From assembly GCA_947488325.1 (NCBI GenBank), contig CANKYZ010000001.1, positions 372,001 to 436,000 of the forward strand: a DNA stretch of 64,000 bases, given 5' to 3'. How positions within the stretch are numbered: the stretch's first letter is position 1; each line of letters begins with the position of its first letter. The stretch comes from an uncultured Erythrobacter sp. (lineage in GTDB: Bacteria > Pseudomonadota > Alphaproteobacteria > Sphingomonadales > Sphingomonadaceae). Below the pieces are notes generated by a model. It saw only the letters and a list, made by a program, of their open reading frames with translations. It was not told the DNA's origin and did no database searches. The position numbers were made by a program, and so were the translations under genes. Below, one piece after another: positions 16,425 through 25,511 of this stretch.

Positions 16425-18599
16425 ATGGGATTGACTATATCAAAAGGGCTCGTTCTTGCAGCGACGTCATTGCTCGTTTCGGCGCCTCTAGCAGCCGATA
16501 GCCATTCACAAGAATCGCACGGCAGCGCAGTGCCGGGCTTGACCAATACGCCGATGACCGCACGCGATCTGATCACCATGCCGCGCCTTGGCAGGCCAAC
16601 CGTGACACCATTCGGCCGTTATGCTGTCTATTCGGTCACCAACACCGACCCTGAGACCTTAAGACGATCTCCAACCCACTATTTGCTCGACCTCGCCGTG
16701 CCAGGTTCCGCACCGGTTGAGTTTGAATTGGGCCTCTCCGGTCGTTCGCTCGCATTTGGACCAGACAATTTTCTGTATTTTCTGAGCTATGAGCATACGG
16801 ACGACACTCAAAAAGGTGGCGCACGCGTTTGGCGAGTCGCGCTTGAAGGGAACGGCAACGTAACCGGACCCACGCTCGTCGCAAATATGCCCGGCACGGA
16901 CATTTCTGGATTTGCCATCGCGCCAAGCGGCGACAAAATTGCATTGTGGTCAACAATTGACCGCGGCTGCGAGGATCTTGCTTGCGAACAGAGTGAACGG
17001 TCGATTGGATCGGGTCGAACCTATGAAGGTGATGCTGGGTTTTATCGGCATTGGGACCAGTGGATTGCACCCAACCAGTTCAATAGAGTTTTCGTATATG
17101 ATCTCAAAAACGGTGAAGTTTCTGGCGAGGGTGTCGCTCTAGATGGCGGCAGCGCAACGGGATCAATAACAGCCAATACGCCCACCATGCCCTTTGGCGG
17201 GGGAGAGGATATCACTTGGGCTTCCGATGGGTCCGGCGTCTTTTTCGTCGCGAGAAAGACAGGCGCAGACGAGCCGATGTCGACCGATCTCGACATTTAT
17301 TGGTCCGATCTATCCGGCGCAACCCCAACAGAATTGACCGCAAACAACGAAGCACACGATTCATCGCCCGCCCCATCACCCGATGGCAAAACCCTCGCCT
17401 ATCTTGCGATGGCGCGACCCGGTTATGAATCTGATCGCCTAGTCGTGCATCTGCGCAACCTCGAAACCGGCGAAACCCGTGCGTTGACCGAATCCACCGA
17501 CCTATCCTTCGGCGGCCTTAGCTGGAGTGCAGACGGCAGCTATTTGCTCGCCACGGCGGCTGACGTGCTCGACACACCGGCTTTTCGGATTGATCCGAAT
17601 TCAGGCGAAGTGACCGAGCTCAACCTGGTCGAGGGCAATGAGGCTCATATTGCCAACCTCACAGCTTTGGCAGGTGGCCGCTTACTGTTCACCCGCGATT
17701 CGATTGGTGTGCCCAGCGAGCTTTACATGGCTACCGGCGAAGGCCTCGCTCGGCCGCTAACCGATATCGCTACCAGCCGTATGAGCCAAATGGCAGCAAC
17801 TGTAACTCAACGTTTCAGCTTTGCTGGTGCTGAAGGTGACACAGTGTGGGGTCAGATTACCCGGCTCGAAGACCAAGAAGGGCCGATCCCCGCAATCCTC
17901 TATATCCATGGCGGGCCACAGGGTTCGTTCCGCGATGGCTGGTCTTCTCGGTGGAATCCTCGGGTGCTTGCCAGTCAAGGCTATGCGGTGATCTCGGTCG
18001 ATTTCCATGGAAGTGCTGGATACGGGCAAGAATTTATGGACTCGATCAACCGCGATTGGGGTGGAAAGCCTTTTGAAGACCTGCAAAAAGGTCTCGCAGC
18101 TGCGCTTGAACTGGACGCACAGATCGACGGCACGCGCGCCTGTGCAATGGGGGCCAGCTACGGCGGATACATGGTCAACTGGATCGCCGGGAAATGGCCC
18201 GACCGCTTTGATTGCCTGATCCAGCATGACGGGTTGTTCGACCTGCGCAGCTTCTACTACTCAACCGAAGAGCTGTGGTTTCCACGCTGGGACTTTGGCG
18301 GCTCCTATTCCGAGGCGCACGAAACCTATGAACGCTGGAATCCGGTGAACCACGTCGATAACTGGCGCACGCCAATGCTTGTTATTACAGGTGAGCAGGA
18401 TTTCCGCGTCCCTTACACACAGGGCATACAAAGCTTCACCGCATTGCAAGAACGCGAAATTCCTTCACAATTGCTGGTATTCCCGGATGAAAACCACTGG
18501 GTTCTAGGCGCTGAAAATTCGTTACAATGGCACAATTCGGTATTTTCATGGCTCGACCATTGGTTGAAAACCGAAGAGGCAGGCGAAGCAGCGGAATGA
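16425..18599 (+). CDS. Secreted S9-family peptidase (prolyl oligopeptidase type)
   Basis: A 724-residue exported serine peptidase. A signal peptide precedes an N-terminal beta-propeller (roughly residues 45-450) and an alpha/beta-hydrolase domain. The catalytic triad reads as Ser578 in GASYGGYM, Asp659 in ITGEQDFRVP and His691 in DENHWVL. The oxyanion region LYIHGGPQGSF is present. Family members cleave dipeptides or acylated residues from peptides; a dipeptidyl- or acylaminoacyl-peptidase activity is likely. It overlaps the next gene in an ATGA arrangement. Confidence 0.92.
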   Translation: MGLTISKGLVLAATSLLVSAPLAADSHSQESHGSAVPGLTNTPMTARDLITMPRLGRPTVTPFGRYAVYSVTNTDPETLRRSPTHYLLDLAVPGSAPVEFELGLSGRSLAFGPDNFLYFLSYEHTDDTQKGGARVWRVALEGNGNVTGPTLVANMPGTDISGFAIAPSGDKIALWSTIDRGCEDLACEQSERSIGSGRTYEGDAGFYRHWDQWIAPNQFNRVFVYDLKNGEVSGEGVALDGGSATGSITANTPTMPFGGGEDITWASDGSGVFFVARKTGADEPMSTDLDIYWSDLSGATPTELTANNEAHDSSPAPSPDGKTLAYLAMARPGYESDRLVVHLRNLETGETRALTESTDLSFGGLSWSADGSYLLATAADVLDTPAFRIDPNSGEVTELNLVEGNEAHIANLTALAGGRLLFTRDSIGVPSELYMATGEGLARPLTDIATSRMSQMAATVTQRFSFAGAEGDTVWGQITRLEDQEGPIPAILYIHGGPQGSFRDGWSSRWNPRVLASQGYAVISVDFHGSAGYGQEFMDSINRDWGGKPFEDLQKGLAAALELDAQIDGTRACAMGASYGGYMVNWIAGKWPDRFDCLIQHDGLFDLRSFYYSTEELWFPRWDFGGSYSEAHETYERWNPVNHVDNWRTPMLVITGEQDFRVPYTQGIQSFTALQEREIPSQLLVFPDENHWVLGAENSLQWHNSVFSWLDHWLKTEEAGEAAE

Positions 18600-19003
18600 G
18601 TGAACAGGCATTGCTGGCAGCGCAAACGGCGCTTTTAAAAAACTATGGCAAGGGCGGAGTTAATCGCCAGATCTTCCTTTGTGCACTTTCGGAAAAGCAG
18701 AAATGCTGCTCGCCAGCCGAAGGTGCAATCGCGTGGCAATTCCTCAAAGACCGCCTCAAAGAGCGGGGCTTAGTGGGACCTAAACGGACTCAAGACCATC
18801 CACGCGGGCCTGGTGGTGGCATTCAGCGTAGCAAAGCGGACTGTTTGCAGATTTGCTCGGCCGGACCCATTGCCGTCGTTTGGCCAGACAATGTCTGGTA
18901 CCATTCCTGCCGGCCCGAAGTGTTAGAGCGGATTATCGAAGAACATTTGGTTGGCGGGAAACCCGTCGAGGAATTTCGCCTTACACCGCCAGTCAAGGCT
19001 TAA
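18596..19003 (+). CDS. Thioredoxin-like [2Fe-2S] ferredoxin domain protein
   Basis: About 135 residues. Cysteines in FLCALSEKQKCC, DCLQICSAGP and YHSCRPE match the thioredoxin-fold [2Fe-2S] ferredoxins, whose cluster is held by four cysteines in a C-x(n)-C...C-x3-C pattern. The start at ATG 18596 overlaps the peptidase stop by four bases; an upstream in-frame ATG at 18527 lies inside the peptidase gene. The role, electron transfer or redox sensing, is unknown. Confidence 0.78.
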   Translation: MSEQALLAAQTALLKNYGKGGVNRQIFLCALSEKQKCCSPAEGAIAWQFLKDRLKERGLVGPKRTQDHPRGPGGGIQRSKADCLQICSAGPIAVVWPDNVWYHSCRPEVLERIIEEHLVGGKPVEEFRLTPPVKA

Positions 19004-19005
19004 GC

Positions 19006-19329
19006 TCAGACCTCAGAGTCATCATCTTTTGGCGACCACAATTCATCCGCGCTCGGCATACGATTATCAACCGATTCGTCATGACCCGTGCCGTTTGACA
19101 GGAAAGCTAGGCCCATCAATCCACCGCCCAGCAGCATCGTAAAACTGATCCCCAAAGCTGCAGCGATATAAAAATGTACAGAAATCGCGCCGTTGAAAGC
19201 GTAAAGCAGTCCAACCGCAATCAGCACCGTGACTATCGTGACGGCCATCATAATTTTCATGATCCGCCGATAGCGCGCCCAGGCATGGGCAGCAGCTTTG
19301 GGGTCATCGAGAGGGGATTTCTTGACCAT
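19006..19329 (-). CDS. Two-segment membrane protein, hypothetical
   Basis: About 107 residues with a charged N-terminus, two hydrophobic segments (IMKIMMAVTIVTVLIAVGLL and VHFYIAAALGISFTMLLGGG) and an acidic cytoplasmic tail rich in Asp and Ser. Start set at ATG 19329 (MVKKSPLDDP). It converges tail to tail on the [2Fe-2S] gene with two bases between stops. I do not recognise a named family. Confidence 0.65.
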   Translation of the reverse strand: MVKKSPLDDPKAAAHAWARYRRIMKIMMAVTIVTVLIAVGLLYAFNGAISVHFYIAAALGISFTMLLGGGLMGLAFLSNGTGHDESVDNRMPSADELWSPKDDDSEV

Positions 19330-19489
19330 TGATCTTTCATGCGGATCGCGGCGCAGCAATGCAACACGAAACATCTGGAGCCTAGATACGCAAATTGCGC
19401 AAACTTCTAGGTGAAAACCGCATCAGCACCCCGGATTCGCCTTTTTATCGAATTGATGGCACTTTCTCATTTCTAGAGAGGAGGCAATC

Positions 19490-19921
19490 ATGACCATAGC
19501 CAAAATTATTGGCCACCGTGACGCGTCGGACGTCGTTTCCTGCGATGTCACCACCCCTGTCGCCGACGTTGTAAGCGTTCTCGCAGGGAAGCGGATCGGG
19601 GCCTTACCAGTAATGCGTGGCGGCGAAGTTGTTGGCATCGTTTCAGAGCGCGACATAATCTACCGTCTGGCGGAAAAGGGTAGCGAATGTCTGAATTTAC
19701 CGGTGGAGAGTATTATGACTTCGCCCGCGATCATGGTCGAATCAAACACCAGTGTGGACGATGCGCTCGGGCTGATGACCCGTAGGCGTTTTCGCCATTT
19801 CCCCGTAGTGGATCGCGGCAAATTAGTCGCCTTCATCTCCATCGGTGATTTGGTGAAGAACAAGATTGACGAAGTCGAACACGAAGCCGCCGCCATGCGT
19901 GATTATATCCAAACAGTCTAA
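19490..19921 (+). CDS. CBS-domain pair protein
   Basis: A stand-alone tandem CBS (Bateman) module of 143 residues. The first CBS motif covers about residues 10-62 (GALPVMRGGEVVGIVSERDI) and the second about 75-130 (RRFRHFPVVDRGKLVAFIS). Such modules bind adenine nucleotides and sense energy charge. The start has a near-perfect AGGAGG ribosome binding site, suggesting high expression. No partner enzyme is fused or adjacent. Confidence 0.9.
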   Translation: MTIAKIIGHRDASDVVSCDVTTPVADVVSVLAGKRIGALPVMRGGEVVGIVSERDIIYRLAEKGSECLNLPVESIMTSPAIMVESNTSVDDALGLMTRRRFRHFPVVDRGKLVAFISIGDLVKNKIDEVEHEAAAMRDYIQTV

Positions 19922-19972
19922 TCCGCGTGATCAACCCTTGAGGAACGGCGTCCGTCGCCCTAAATTAGTACT

Positions 19973-20302
19973 ATGCCTGATCCAATGACCCTTACCCCTG
20001 CAGCAGCAAAGCGCATCGCTTGGATCGCCGAAAAGCAGACCAAGCCTGCAATCTTGCGACTGTCGGTCGAAGGGGGCGGTTGTTCTGGATTTCAGTACAA
20101 ATTTGACCTCGCCGATGCGGCCGATAGCGATGACAGCATCAGTGAAACCGACGGCGTAAAGCTTGTGGTTGATCCGATCAGTCTCGATCTGGTTGGCGGA
20201 AGTATAGTCGATTTTGTCGAATCATTGGGTGGAGCGGCATTCCGGGTTGAAAACCCCAACGCGGCGGCTGGCTGCGGCTGCGGTTCTAGCTTCGGTATCT
20301 GA
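19973..20302 (+). CDS. erpA: A-type iron-sulfur cluster insertion protein
   Basis: Carries and inserts Fe-S clusters into apoproteins. The three conserved cysteines are Cys37 (GGGCSGFQY) and Cys101 and Cys103 (GCGCGSSF), the HesB/IscA pattern, in a protein of the usual length (109). It is stand-alone, outside any suf or isc cluster, which favours an ErpA-type role over SufA. There is no clear ribosome binding site and the ATG lies close behind an AT-rich stretch, so a very short leader is possible. Confidence 0.88.
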   Translation: MPDPMTLTPAAAKRIAWIAEKQTKPAILRLSVEGGGCSGFQYKFDLADAADSDDSISETDGVKLVVDPISLDLVGGSIVDFVESLGGAAFRVENPNAAAGCGCGSSFGI

Positions 20303-20365
20303 TCTTACCATCTGCGCCTAACCTTCCAATAGACGCAGCGGCCTGCATCCTGCATGGATAGCAGC

Positions 20366-21172
20366 ATGAAGATCGCCACTTACAACATTAACGGTATCAA
20401 AGCGCGCCTGCCCCGGCTGAAAGAATGGCTGGAAGAAACACGCCCATCGGTCGCCTGCCTTCAAGAGGTGAAGAGCCAGGATAAGGACTTCCCCGCCACC
20501 GAGTTTGAAGCGCTGGGTTACCAATGCATCTGGCACGGCCAAAAAAGCTTTAATGGCGTAGCGATTCTGGTCGACACCAAAGCGGGCTATTCCCTTACTG
20601 AAGTGCAACGCGGCCTGGGCATTGATGGCCCGAAAGAAGGTGAGGGTGAACAATCTCGCTATCTCGAAGCGGATGTCACCAAAGATGGTGCGCTGACTCG
20701 GATTGTGTGCATCTATCTGCCCAACGGCAATCCATTGCCTGGTCCAAAATTCGACTACAAGATCGCTTGGATGAAAAAATTGCGCGCGCGCATGGCAGAA
20801 ATCTGGAAAGAGGAAGTTCCCGCAGCGGTGCTGGGCGACTACAATGTTATTCCGGAAGATGACGATGTCTATGCGGTGAAAGCCATGGCGTCTGACGCAC
20901 TTATGCAGCCGGAATCGCGCGCAGCCTATGCACGTCTATTGGCCGATGGCTGGACCGATGCTGTCCGCACGCTCAATCCGCGCGGTGGCGTTTGGACATA
21001 TTGGGACTATCAAGCAGGCGCATGGCAGCGTGATCACGGGTTTCGAATCGATCATATCCTGTTGACGCCCGAACTGGCAGACCGGCTCGACGCAGTCGGC
21101 GTCGACCGCGACCATCGCGGACGCGAACGAGCGAGCGATCATGCACCAACGTGGGCGATCTTACGGGACTGA
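20366..21172 (+). CDS. xth: Exodeoxyribonuclease III (AP endonuclease)
   Basis: Base-excision-repair enzyme that cuts 5' to abasic sites and degrades 3' ends. Motifs of the Xth family are visible: KIATYNINGIKARLP at the start, CLQEVKSQD with the metal-binding Glu, GDYNVIPEDDDV with catalytic Asp and Asn, and RIDHILLTPEL and SDHAPTW at the end. I chose ATG 20366, which matches the family N-terminus; ATG 20354 is four residues longer. Faces sleB across a shared bidirectional terminator. Confidence 0.94.
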   Translation: MKIATYNINGIKARLPRLKEWLEETRPSVACLQEVKSQDKDFPATEFEALGYQCIWHGQKSFNGVAILVDTKAGYSLTEVQRGLGIDGPKEGEGEQSRYLEADVTKDGALTRIVCIYLPNGNPLPGPKFDYKIAWMKKLRARMAEIWKEEVPAAVLGDYNVIPEDDDVYAVKAMASDALMQPESRAAYARLLADGWTDAVRTLNPRGGVWTYWDYQAGAWQRDHGFRIDHILLTPELADRLDAVGVDRDHRGRERASDHAPTWAILRD

Positions 21173-21198
21173 CGTTGCGCTTTCGCGGCCCAGAAACA

Positions 21199-21229
21199 AA
21201 AACCCCCACCAACAAGGGCGGGGGTTTCT
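21199..21229. terminator. Bidirectional terminator between xth and the cell wall hydrolase gene
   Basis: AAAACCCCCACC pairs loosely with GGCGGGGGTTT around a short loop, flanked by A residues on the left and T residues on the right. It could therefore stop transcription arriving from both convergent genes. Confidence 0.7.
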
Positions 21230-21248
21230 AGTTTACGCCAAGCAAAAA

Positions 21249-21920
21249 TTAGCGATAGAAAATGTGGGTGTCGATCTGAGTAAGACGCGTTTTTGCACGA
21301 CTCCAACGCGGATTCACATGCGTTGCATGGAAATAGACTGCATCAGCCGCCTGCGACTCCCACAATCCGTCATGTGCGATACGCGCAACAGCTTTGGCAC
21401 GATGCCAAGCAGCCGATGAGGTGTTGATGTTAGGCATACGGCCACCGCGTACGAATGAGAATTGCGCGCGCTGATAGACCACACCGCAATAACTTGCAGG
21501 CCAACGGCGATCCTCAGCCCGGTTGATAACAACCTGAGCTACTGCAAGCTGGCCACTAAGGGGCTCACCGCGCGACTCGAAATACACTGCACCTGCAAGG
21601 CAATGCATTTGCTCAGTCAGTTGCACGCTGCTGTCAGCGATACTGACAAGTTCGCGCAGAGATGAAGCCGTCGTTTGCGGTGTGATATATTCGACTGGAT
21701 CCGGTTCAGGAAGTGGCTGAACCACCTCTTCGGACACGAATTCCGGCCTGTTCGGCACTATTTCAACCACTTCTGGGGTGGCTTGTGCAATTTCGGTTTG
21801 CGCCTCTGCGTCGGCAGCGGCGTCTTGTGCAAAGGCTTCGGCGCCGTCGGCACTTGAGAAACTTAAACTTGCTACCGCCACGACGGCGACAGCACTCAGA
21901 GAGTAAGTCTTACGACCCAT
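21249..21920 (-). CDS. Secreted cell wall hydrolase (SleB/CwlJ-type)
   Basis: A 223-residue exported protein: signal peptide, an acidic proline- and valine-rich linker to about residue 95, then a Hydrolase_2 domain. The domain shows CLAGAVYFESRGEPLSGQLA with the catalytic Glu, VVINRAEDRRWPASYCGVV and FSFVRGG. In spore formers this family degrades cortex peptidoglycan. In non-sporulating proteobacteria it probably acts as a lytic transglycosylase-like enzyme in wall turnover. Confidence 0.88.
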   Translation of the reverse strand: MGRKTYSLSAVAVVAVASLSFSSADGAEAFAQDAAADAEAQTEIAQATPEVVEIVPNRPEFVSEEVVQPLPEPDPVEYITPQTTASSLRELVSIADSSVQLTEQMHCLAGAVYFESRGEPLSGQLAVAQVVINRAEDRRWPASYCGVVYQRAQFSFVRGGRMPNINTSSAAWHRAKAVARIAHDGLWESQAADAVYFHATHVNPRWSRAKTRLTQIDTHIFYR

Positions 21921-22123
21921 TTGTTCTACTATATCTGCGGTGAGCGAGCTCAGACGCAGGCTGGGACCTGTTGCGATAATTTCGCAGGGTTGAGAGAGGG
22001 TGGTCCGTTTTGCCTACCGGCTGCCCCCCGTCTGCGTGCCAATCGAACAACCGTATTGCCGTTCCATCGGCCTCCGCATCTGGAAGCACCGGGTCAAATA
22101 GTCACAAATGAAACTACGTCAAG

Positions 22124-22459
22124 TTAGCGAGGCAATAGTTCGATGAACCGTTCTGCATTGTCGATATCCAACTCTAGAATCCAGATATCGGGATCCTGAA
22201 GGCGGCGGCGTTTAAGATATTCGGAAAATTCATATGGTTTTTCAATATCTTGTTTTTTCGTCGCAACGAAAGTCCGTGATCCATCCACCTGCGGCATTCT
22301 TTCGAATAGCTGTGCGTTCTCCCCGCGACACATGCTTACAATTAATACTGTGCCAGCGTCGCGCTCACCTTTTGCGAGCACCATAGCAGTGCCGCCTTGT
22401 GATTCAATCAGCCGAATCAATCCTGACACTTCGAGATGGGCTGGCAGGCGGGCGGTCAT
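22124..22459 (-). CDS. DUF1491 family protein
   Basis: Soluble 111-residue protein typical of alphaproteobacteria, with ARLPAHLEVSGLIRLIESQGG, a KGERDAGTVLIV strand, and a C-terminal LQDPDIWILELDIDNAERF. Function unknown. It begins 24 bases after the thioesterase-like gene stop, as the last member of the leftward run that starts at ppsR. Confidence 0.82.
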   Translation of the reverse strand: MTARLPAHLEVSGLIRLIESQGGTAMVLAKGERDAGTVLIVSMCRGENAQLFERMPQVDGSRTFVATKKQDIEKPYEFSEYLKRRRLQDPDIWILELDIDNAERFIELLPR

Positions 22460-22483
22460 GATTGCCGAGTATTCACACGTAGA

Positions 22484-22939
22484 TCAGGCAGAATAGCCGG
22501 GCAGGCTGGACAGTGCGATGCGCGAACGCATGAAAGTTCCGGTCCCACGCCCGATTTCATCGCCCTCTGCATCAACCAACCGCGATTCGGCCACAAGCAC
22601 GCGGCGTTTACCACTGACCCAGCGCCCCTCTGCAATAACTTCGCCTTCGCGCACTGGCTTTGTGAAATGGAGGTTGAAGCTAGTAGTTAGCAAGAAACGG
22701 TCGGTCGCCAGCGTGTTGGCCGCGTAGAACGCGGCATCATCCAGCATTTTGAAATAGATCGTGCCATGCGCAGCCCCTGCGGCATGATACACGTCTTTGG
22801 TGACAGTAAAGGTCAGCCGCGATCGTCCCTCACCGATGATTGTCAATTTAGAATCGAACACGCGATTAACCGGAGCAGACTTATAGAGCCGCTCCAGCGC
22901 CTGATAGTGCAAGTCCGCTCCGACGGGTTCAGGCGGCAT
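22484..22939 (-). CDS. PaaI-type hotdog thioesterase
   Basis: A 151-residue hotdog-fold protein. The helix and turn HAAGAAHGTIYFKMLDDAAFYAANT resemble the PaaI acyl-CoA thioesterase active site, where Asp and a nearby Gly polarise the thioester. The substrate is not deducible. It overlaps the end of ptsN by 11 bases, so the two are translationally coupled. Confidence 0.8.
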   Translation of the reverse strand: MPPEPVGADLHYQALERLYKSAPVNRVFDSKLTIIGEGRSRLTFTVTKDVYHAAGAAHGTIYFKMLDDAAFYAANTLATDRFLLTTSFNLHFTKPVREGEVIAEGRWVSGKRRVLVAESRLVDAEGDEIGRGTGTFMRSRIALSSLPGYSA

Positions 22940-23390
22940 CGCGTAGGAATTGATTGGTTAAAACAGCGAACAAAGCTTCCGCGTCAGGTGCATCGTGCAA
23001 CGCGTTCAACATCGCTTCGTCACGCACAAGTCGGGAAATCGCAGCGAGGGCATGCAGATGAGTCGCCCCAGCATTTTCTGGAGAAACCAACCCAAAGACA
23101 AGCGATACGGGAATCGCATCAGCGGACTTGAAATCGATCGGCTGTTCGAGCCGTAGCAGCGCCATTGTTGGACGTTTTACCGAGCTGCTGCGGCAATGCG
23201 GGATCGCAACGCCGCGGCCAAAACCGGTACTTCCCAGAGCCTCACGTTGCTCTAAATCCTCCAACACGGCCTCTGCATCAAGACCATAGACCGTTGAGTA
23301 CATTGCTGAGAGCTGGGTGAGAATCTGCTTGGCAGAATCGGGCTGCGTTATCGCAACCGCCTCAGGCGAAATTGATATGTTTACGTCCAT
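22929..23390 (-). CDS. ptsN: PTS IIA-like nitrogen regulatory protein
   Basis: EIIA-Ntr domain protein of about 153 residues, the output of the nitrogen phosphotransferase system. The phosphorylated histidine lies in GVAIPHCRS. VSLVFGLVSPENAGATHLHALAAISRLVRD follows the family pattern. Start placed at ATG 23390; the longer frame to 23471 has no family-like N-terminus. As in many proteobacteria it follows hpf, here 167 bases downstream of it, but rpoN is not part of this cluster. Confidence 0.9.
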   Translation of the reverse strand: MDVNISISPEAVAITQPDSAKQILTQLSAMYSTVYGLDAEAVLEDLEQREALGSTGFGRGVAIPHCRSSSVKRPTMALLRLEQPIDFKSADAIPVSLVFGLVSPENAGATHLHALAAISRLVRDEAMLNALHDAPDAEALFAVLTNQFLRDAA

Positions 23391-23557
23391 TACGAACCCA
23401 GATTCCAAATCTAATATGGCCCTGCATGCAGGGTTGAGGGGACACCCAAGAAGCAGGAAAGCATGCGGCAAGCGGGTGTTGCGCGTGATTTCTCATTCGA
23501 GAGCTGGGCCAAGCTGATTGCCCTACGACTTCCTGCCGTAGCTAGGTTTCACAGACC

Positions 23558-24118
23558 CTAACGAGGCTCGACCCAACCGATCGATCCATCAGAGCGGCGA
23601 TAAACCATATTATGCCTACCAGTTCCAGCGTTTTTGAAAAACAGCGCCGGAGTGTCGCGTAAATCAAGCATCATCACCGCATCGGCAACGCTGCTTTCCG
23701 GAATATCGACACTGGTTTCTGCAATAATCGGAGGCGCATCCGCGACCACCTCTTCCTCTGGTTCCTCCACTGCGAAGATCGTATAGGCGGCCTCTTCTTC
23801 CGCACGCACCTGCAATGCACGCTCATGTCGATCGGTCAAACGACGTTTGTACCGACGGAGCTGTTTTTCGATCTTCGCAGCGGAGTTATCAAGCGCGAGG
23901 TGGGCGTCATTAGCATCTCCTCGAGCTTTCAAAATCATGCCGTGATTGACATGAGTGACAATGTCGCAAGTGAATGACCCACCCGATTTTCCGAACGTGA
24001 CATGTGAGGAGAGAGCGCGATCGAAGTATTTTTCGACGATTCCTCCCAACCGATCAGATGCGTGTTCCTGAAGCGCTGTGCCAGTTTCGACCTGGTGGCC
24101 CGAGATCCGGATATCCAT
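23558..24118 (-). CDS. hpf: Long-form ribosome hibernation promoting factor
   Basis: Binds 30S subunits and promotes inactive 100S ribosomes in stationary phase. Residues 1-100 form the S30AE domain, with KYFDRALSSHVTFGKSGG and HLALDNSAAKIEKQLRRYKRR. A linker rich in Glu and Pro leads to the C-terminal dimerisation domain (MMLDLRDTPALFFKNAGTGR to the end). At 186 residues it is the long type. An AGGAGA site precedes the ATG. It lies between dnaQ and ptsN. Confidence 0.93.
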   Translation of the reverse strand: MDIRISGHQVETGTALQEHASDRLGGIVEKYFDRALSSHVTFGKSGGSFTCDIVTHVNHGMILKARGDANDAHLALDNSAAKIEKQLRRYKRRLTDRHERALQVRAEEEAAYTIFAVEEPEEEVVADAPPIIAETSVDIPESSVADAVMMLDLRDTPALFFKNAGTGRHNMVYRRSDGSIGWVEPR

Positions 24119-24139
24119 CGTCGTCTGTTCTCCTTTGCG

Positions 24140-24841
24140 TTACTGTCGAAGCCAGATCGCGTTCTTGATCCCGGCTATGAATTCAGAATGGCGTGCTATT
24201 TCTGCTGGTGAAGCCTGGTGAGGGCGGGCCTCCCTACGAGGCCGCGTGGTTTCAGCAGAGTTGCGTTGTTCGACTGCATCTACGCTCCGTTCACTTGGCG
24301 CGGCATCAGTCGCGAGTTCCAGTCCAATTTGCCGTCCGCCAGTCAATTCAACATAGACCTGGGCGAGCAATTCCGCGTCAAGCAAGGCACCGTGCTTGAC
24401 ACGGTGGCTGCGGTCGACGCCATACCGGGTACACAGAGCATCCAATGAGAGTTTTGCCCCCGGATGTTTCTTGCGCGCAATTGCAACCGTGTCGATCATC
24501 CGGTCCATTGAGATTGGCTCTTGCCCGATGCGATTCAGCTCTGAGTTGAGAAAACCAAAATCGAACCCGGCATTATGCGCAACAAGCGGCGCATCGCTCA
24601 AAAATTCGAGCAATTCGTCGAATGTGTCGGCAAAAAGTGGTTTGCCTGAGAGGAATTCACGCGAAAGCCCATGCACAGCCTCTGCGGCGGCGGGCATATC
24701 GCGTTGTGGGTTGTAATAAGCGTGGAAGCTGCGGCCTGTTTCAACCCGACCAACCATTTCAACACATCCGATTTCAACCATTCGATCCCCAGTCTTGGGG
24801 TCCAGGCCAGTCGTTTCTGTGTCGAATATCACTTCGCGCAT
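24140..24841 (-). CDS. dnaQ: DNA polymerase III epsilon subunit, 3'-5' proofreading exonuclease
   Basis: DEDDh exonuclease of the replicative polymerase. Motif I is FDTETTG (Asp7, Glu9), motif II HNAGFDFGFLN and motif III HGALLDAELLAQVYVEL. At 233 residues it is normal length, with a C-terminal tail that in homologues binds the alpha subunit. It sits in the conserved origin-flanking run dnaQ-coaE-aroE-maf-ppsR. Confidence 0.95.
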   Translation of the reverse strand: MREVIFDTETTGLDPKTGDRMVEIGCVEMVGRVETGRSFHAYYNPQRDMPAAAEAVHGLSREFLSGKPLFADTFDELLEFLSDAPLVAHNAGFDFGFLNSELNRIGQEPISMDRMIDTVAIARKKHPGAKLSLDALCTRYGVDRSHRVKHGALLDAELLAQVYVELTGGRQIGLELATDAAPSERSVDAVEQRNSAETTRPRREARPHQASPAEIARHSEFIAGIKNAIWLRQ

Positions 24842-24899
24842 TTGCAGTGTTATTCACCCATGCTGGCCGCAGTGCAAGGGTTTGATGCGTGTCAGTGCA

Positions 24900-25511
24900 C
24901 TAGCCTTCTCTTGAATCGGATGAATTGAGCAGCTGTTTAACCAGTTTGACCACCTGAGCCTCGGTCTTTGCAAGCGTTTGACCTGTGTCGATCACATAAT
25001 CTGCGCGTTCGCGTTTCTCAGCATCGGGTGTTTGCAGGCCGAGAATATGTGCAAACTTCTCCGGTGTCATACCGGGGCGGGCGAGGACTCTCTCTCGCTG
25101 CACCTCGACAGGTGCCGATACTACCACCACGCAATCAACCGCAGCTTGCCCACCGCCTTCAAACAAAAGCGGGATATCAAATAGGAGAAGAGGGGAGCCA
25201 TCATGCTCAGCAAGAAATTGCGCGCGCTTTTGGCCAACCGCCGGGTGGACAATCGCCTCAAGTGCGGCGAGCTTTACTTTGTCTGCAAACACCAATTTGC
25301 CCAGCACATCACGGTCAACACCCTCTGGCCCGGTCGATCCGGGAAAGGCGGTTTCAATTGCGGCGATCAATTCTCCTCTCGGGCCTTGCATCGCGCGAAC
25401 GGCGGCATCAGCATCAAAAATGGGCACGCCGGCGCGCTCAAACATCGCGGCGACGGTTGATTTGCCCATTCCGATAGAGCCGGTGAGACCTATAATTTTA
25501 GGGCGAGTCAT
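24900..25511 (-). CDS. coaE: Dephospho-CoA kinase
   Basis: Final step of coenzyme A synthesis: phosphorylates the 3'-hydroxyl of dephospho-CoA. The P-loop GLTGSIGMGKST is at residues 8-19, the substrate-binding DADAAV follows, and LLFDIPLLFEGG carries the Walker B-like strand. Start overlaps the aroE stop by four bases. A 58-base gap separates it from dnaQ. Confidence 0.96.
   Translation of the reverse strand: MTRPKIIGLTGSIGMGKSTVAAMFERAGVPIFDADAAVRAMQGPRGELIAAIETAFPGSTGPEGVDRDVLGKLVFADKVKLAALEAIVHPAVGQKRAQFLAEHDGSPLLLFDIPLLFEGGGQAAVDCVVVVSAPVEVQRERVLARPGMTPEKFAHILGLQTPDAEKRERADYVIDTGQTLAKTEAQVVKLVKQLLNSSDSREG

Noticed and set aside
23420-23433. Perfect palindrome CCCTGCATGCAGGG upstream of ptsN
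   Set aside because: Has no loop and no T-run, and no recognisable motif; it may be chance. No small RNA could be drawn from the surrounding 167-base gap.
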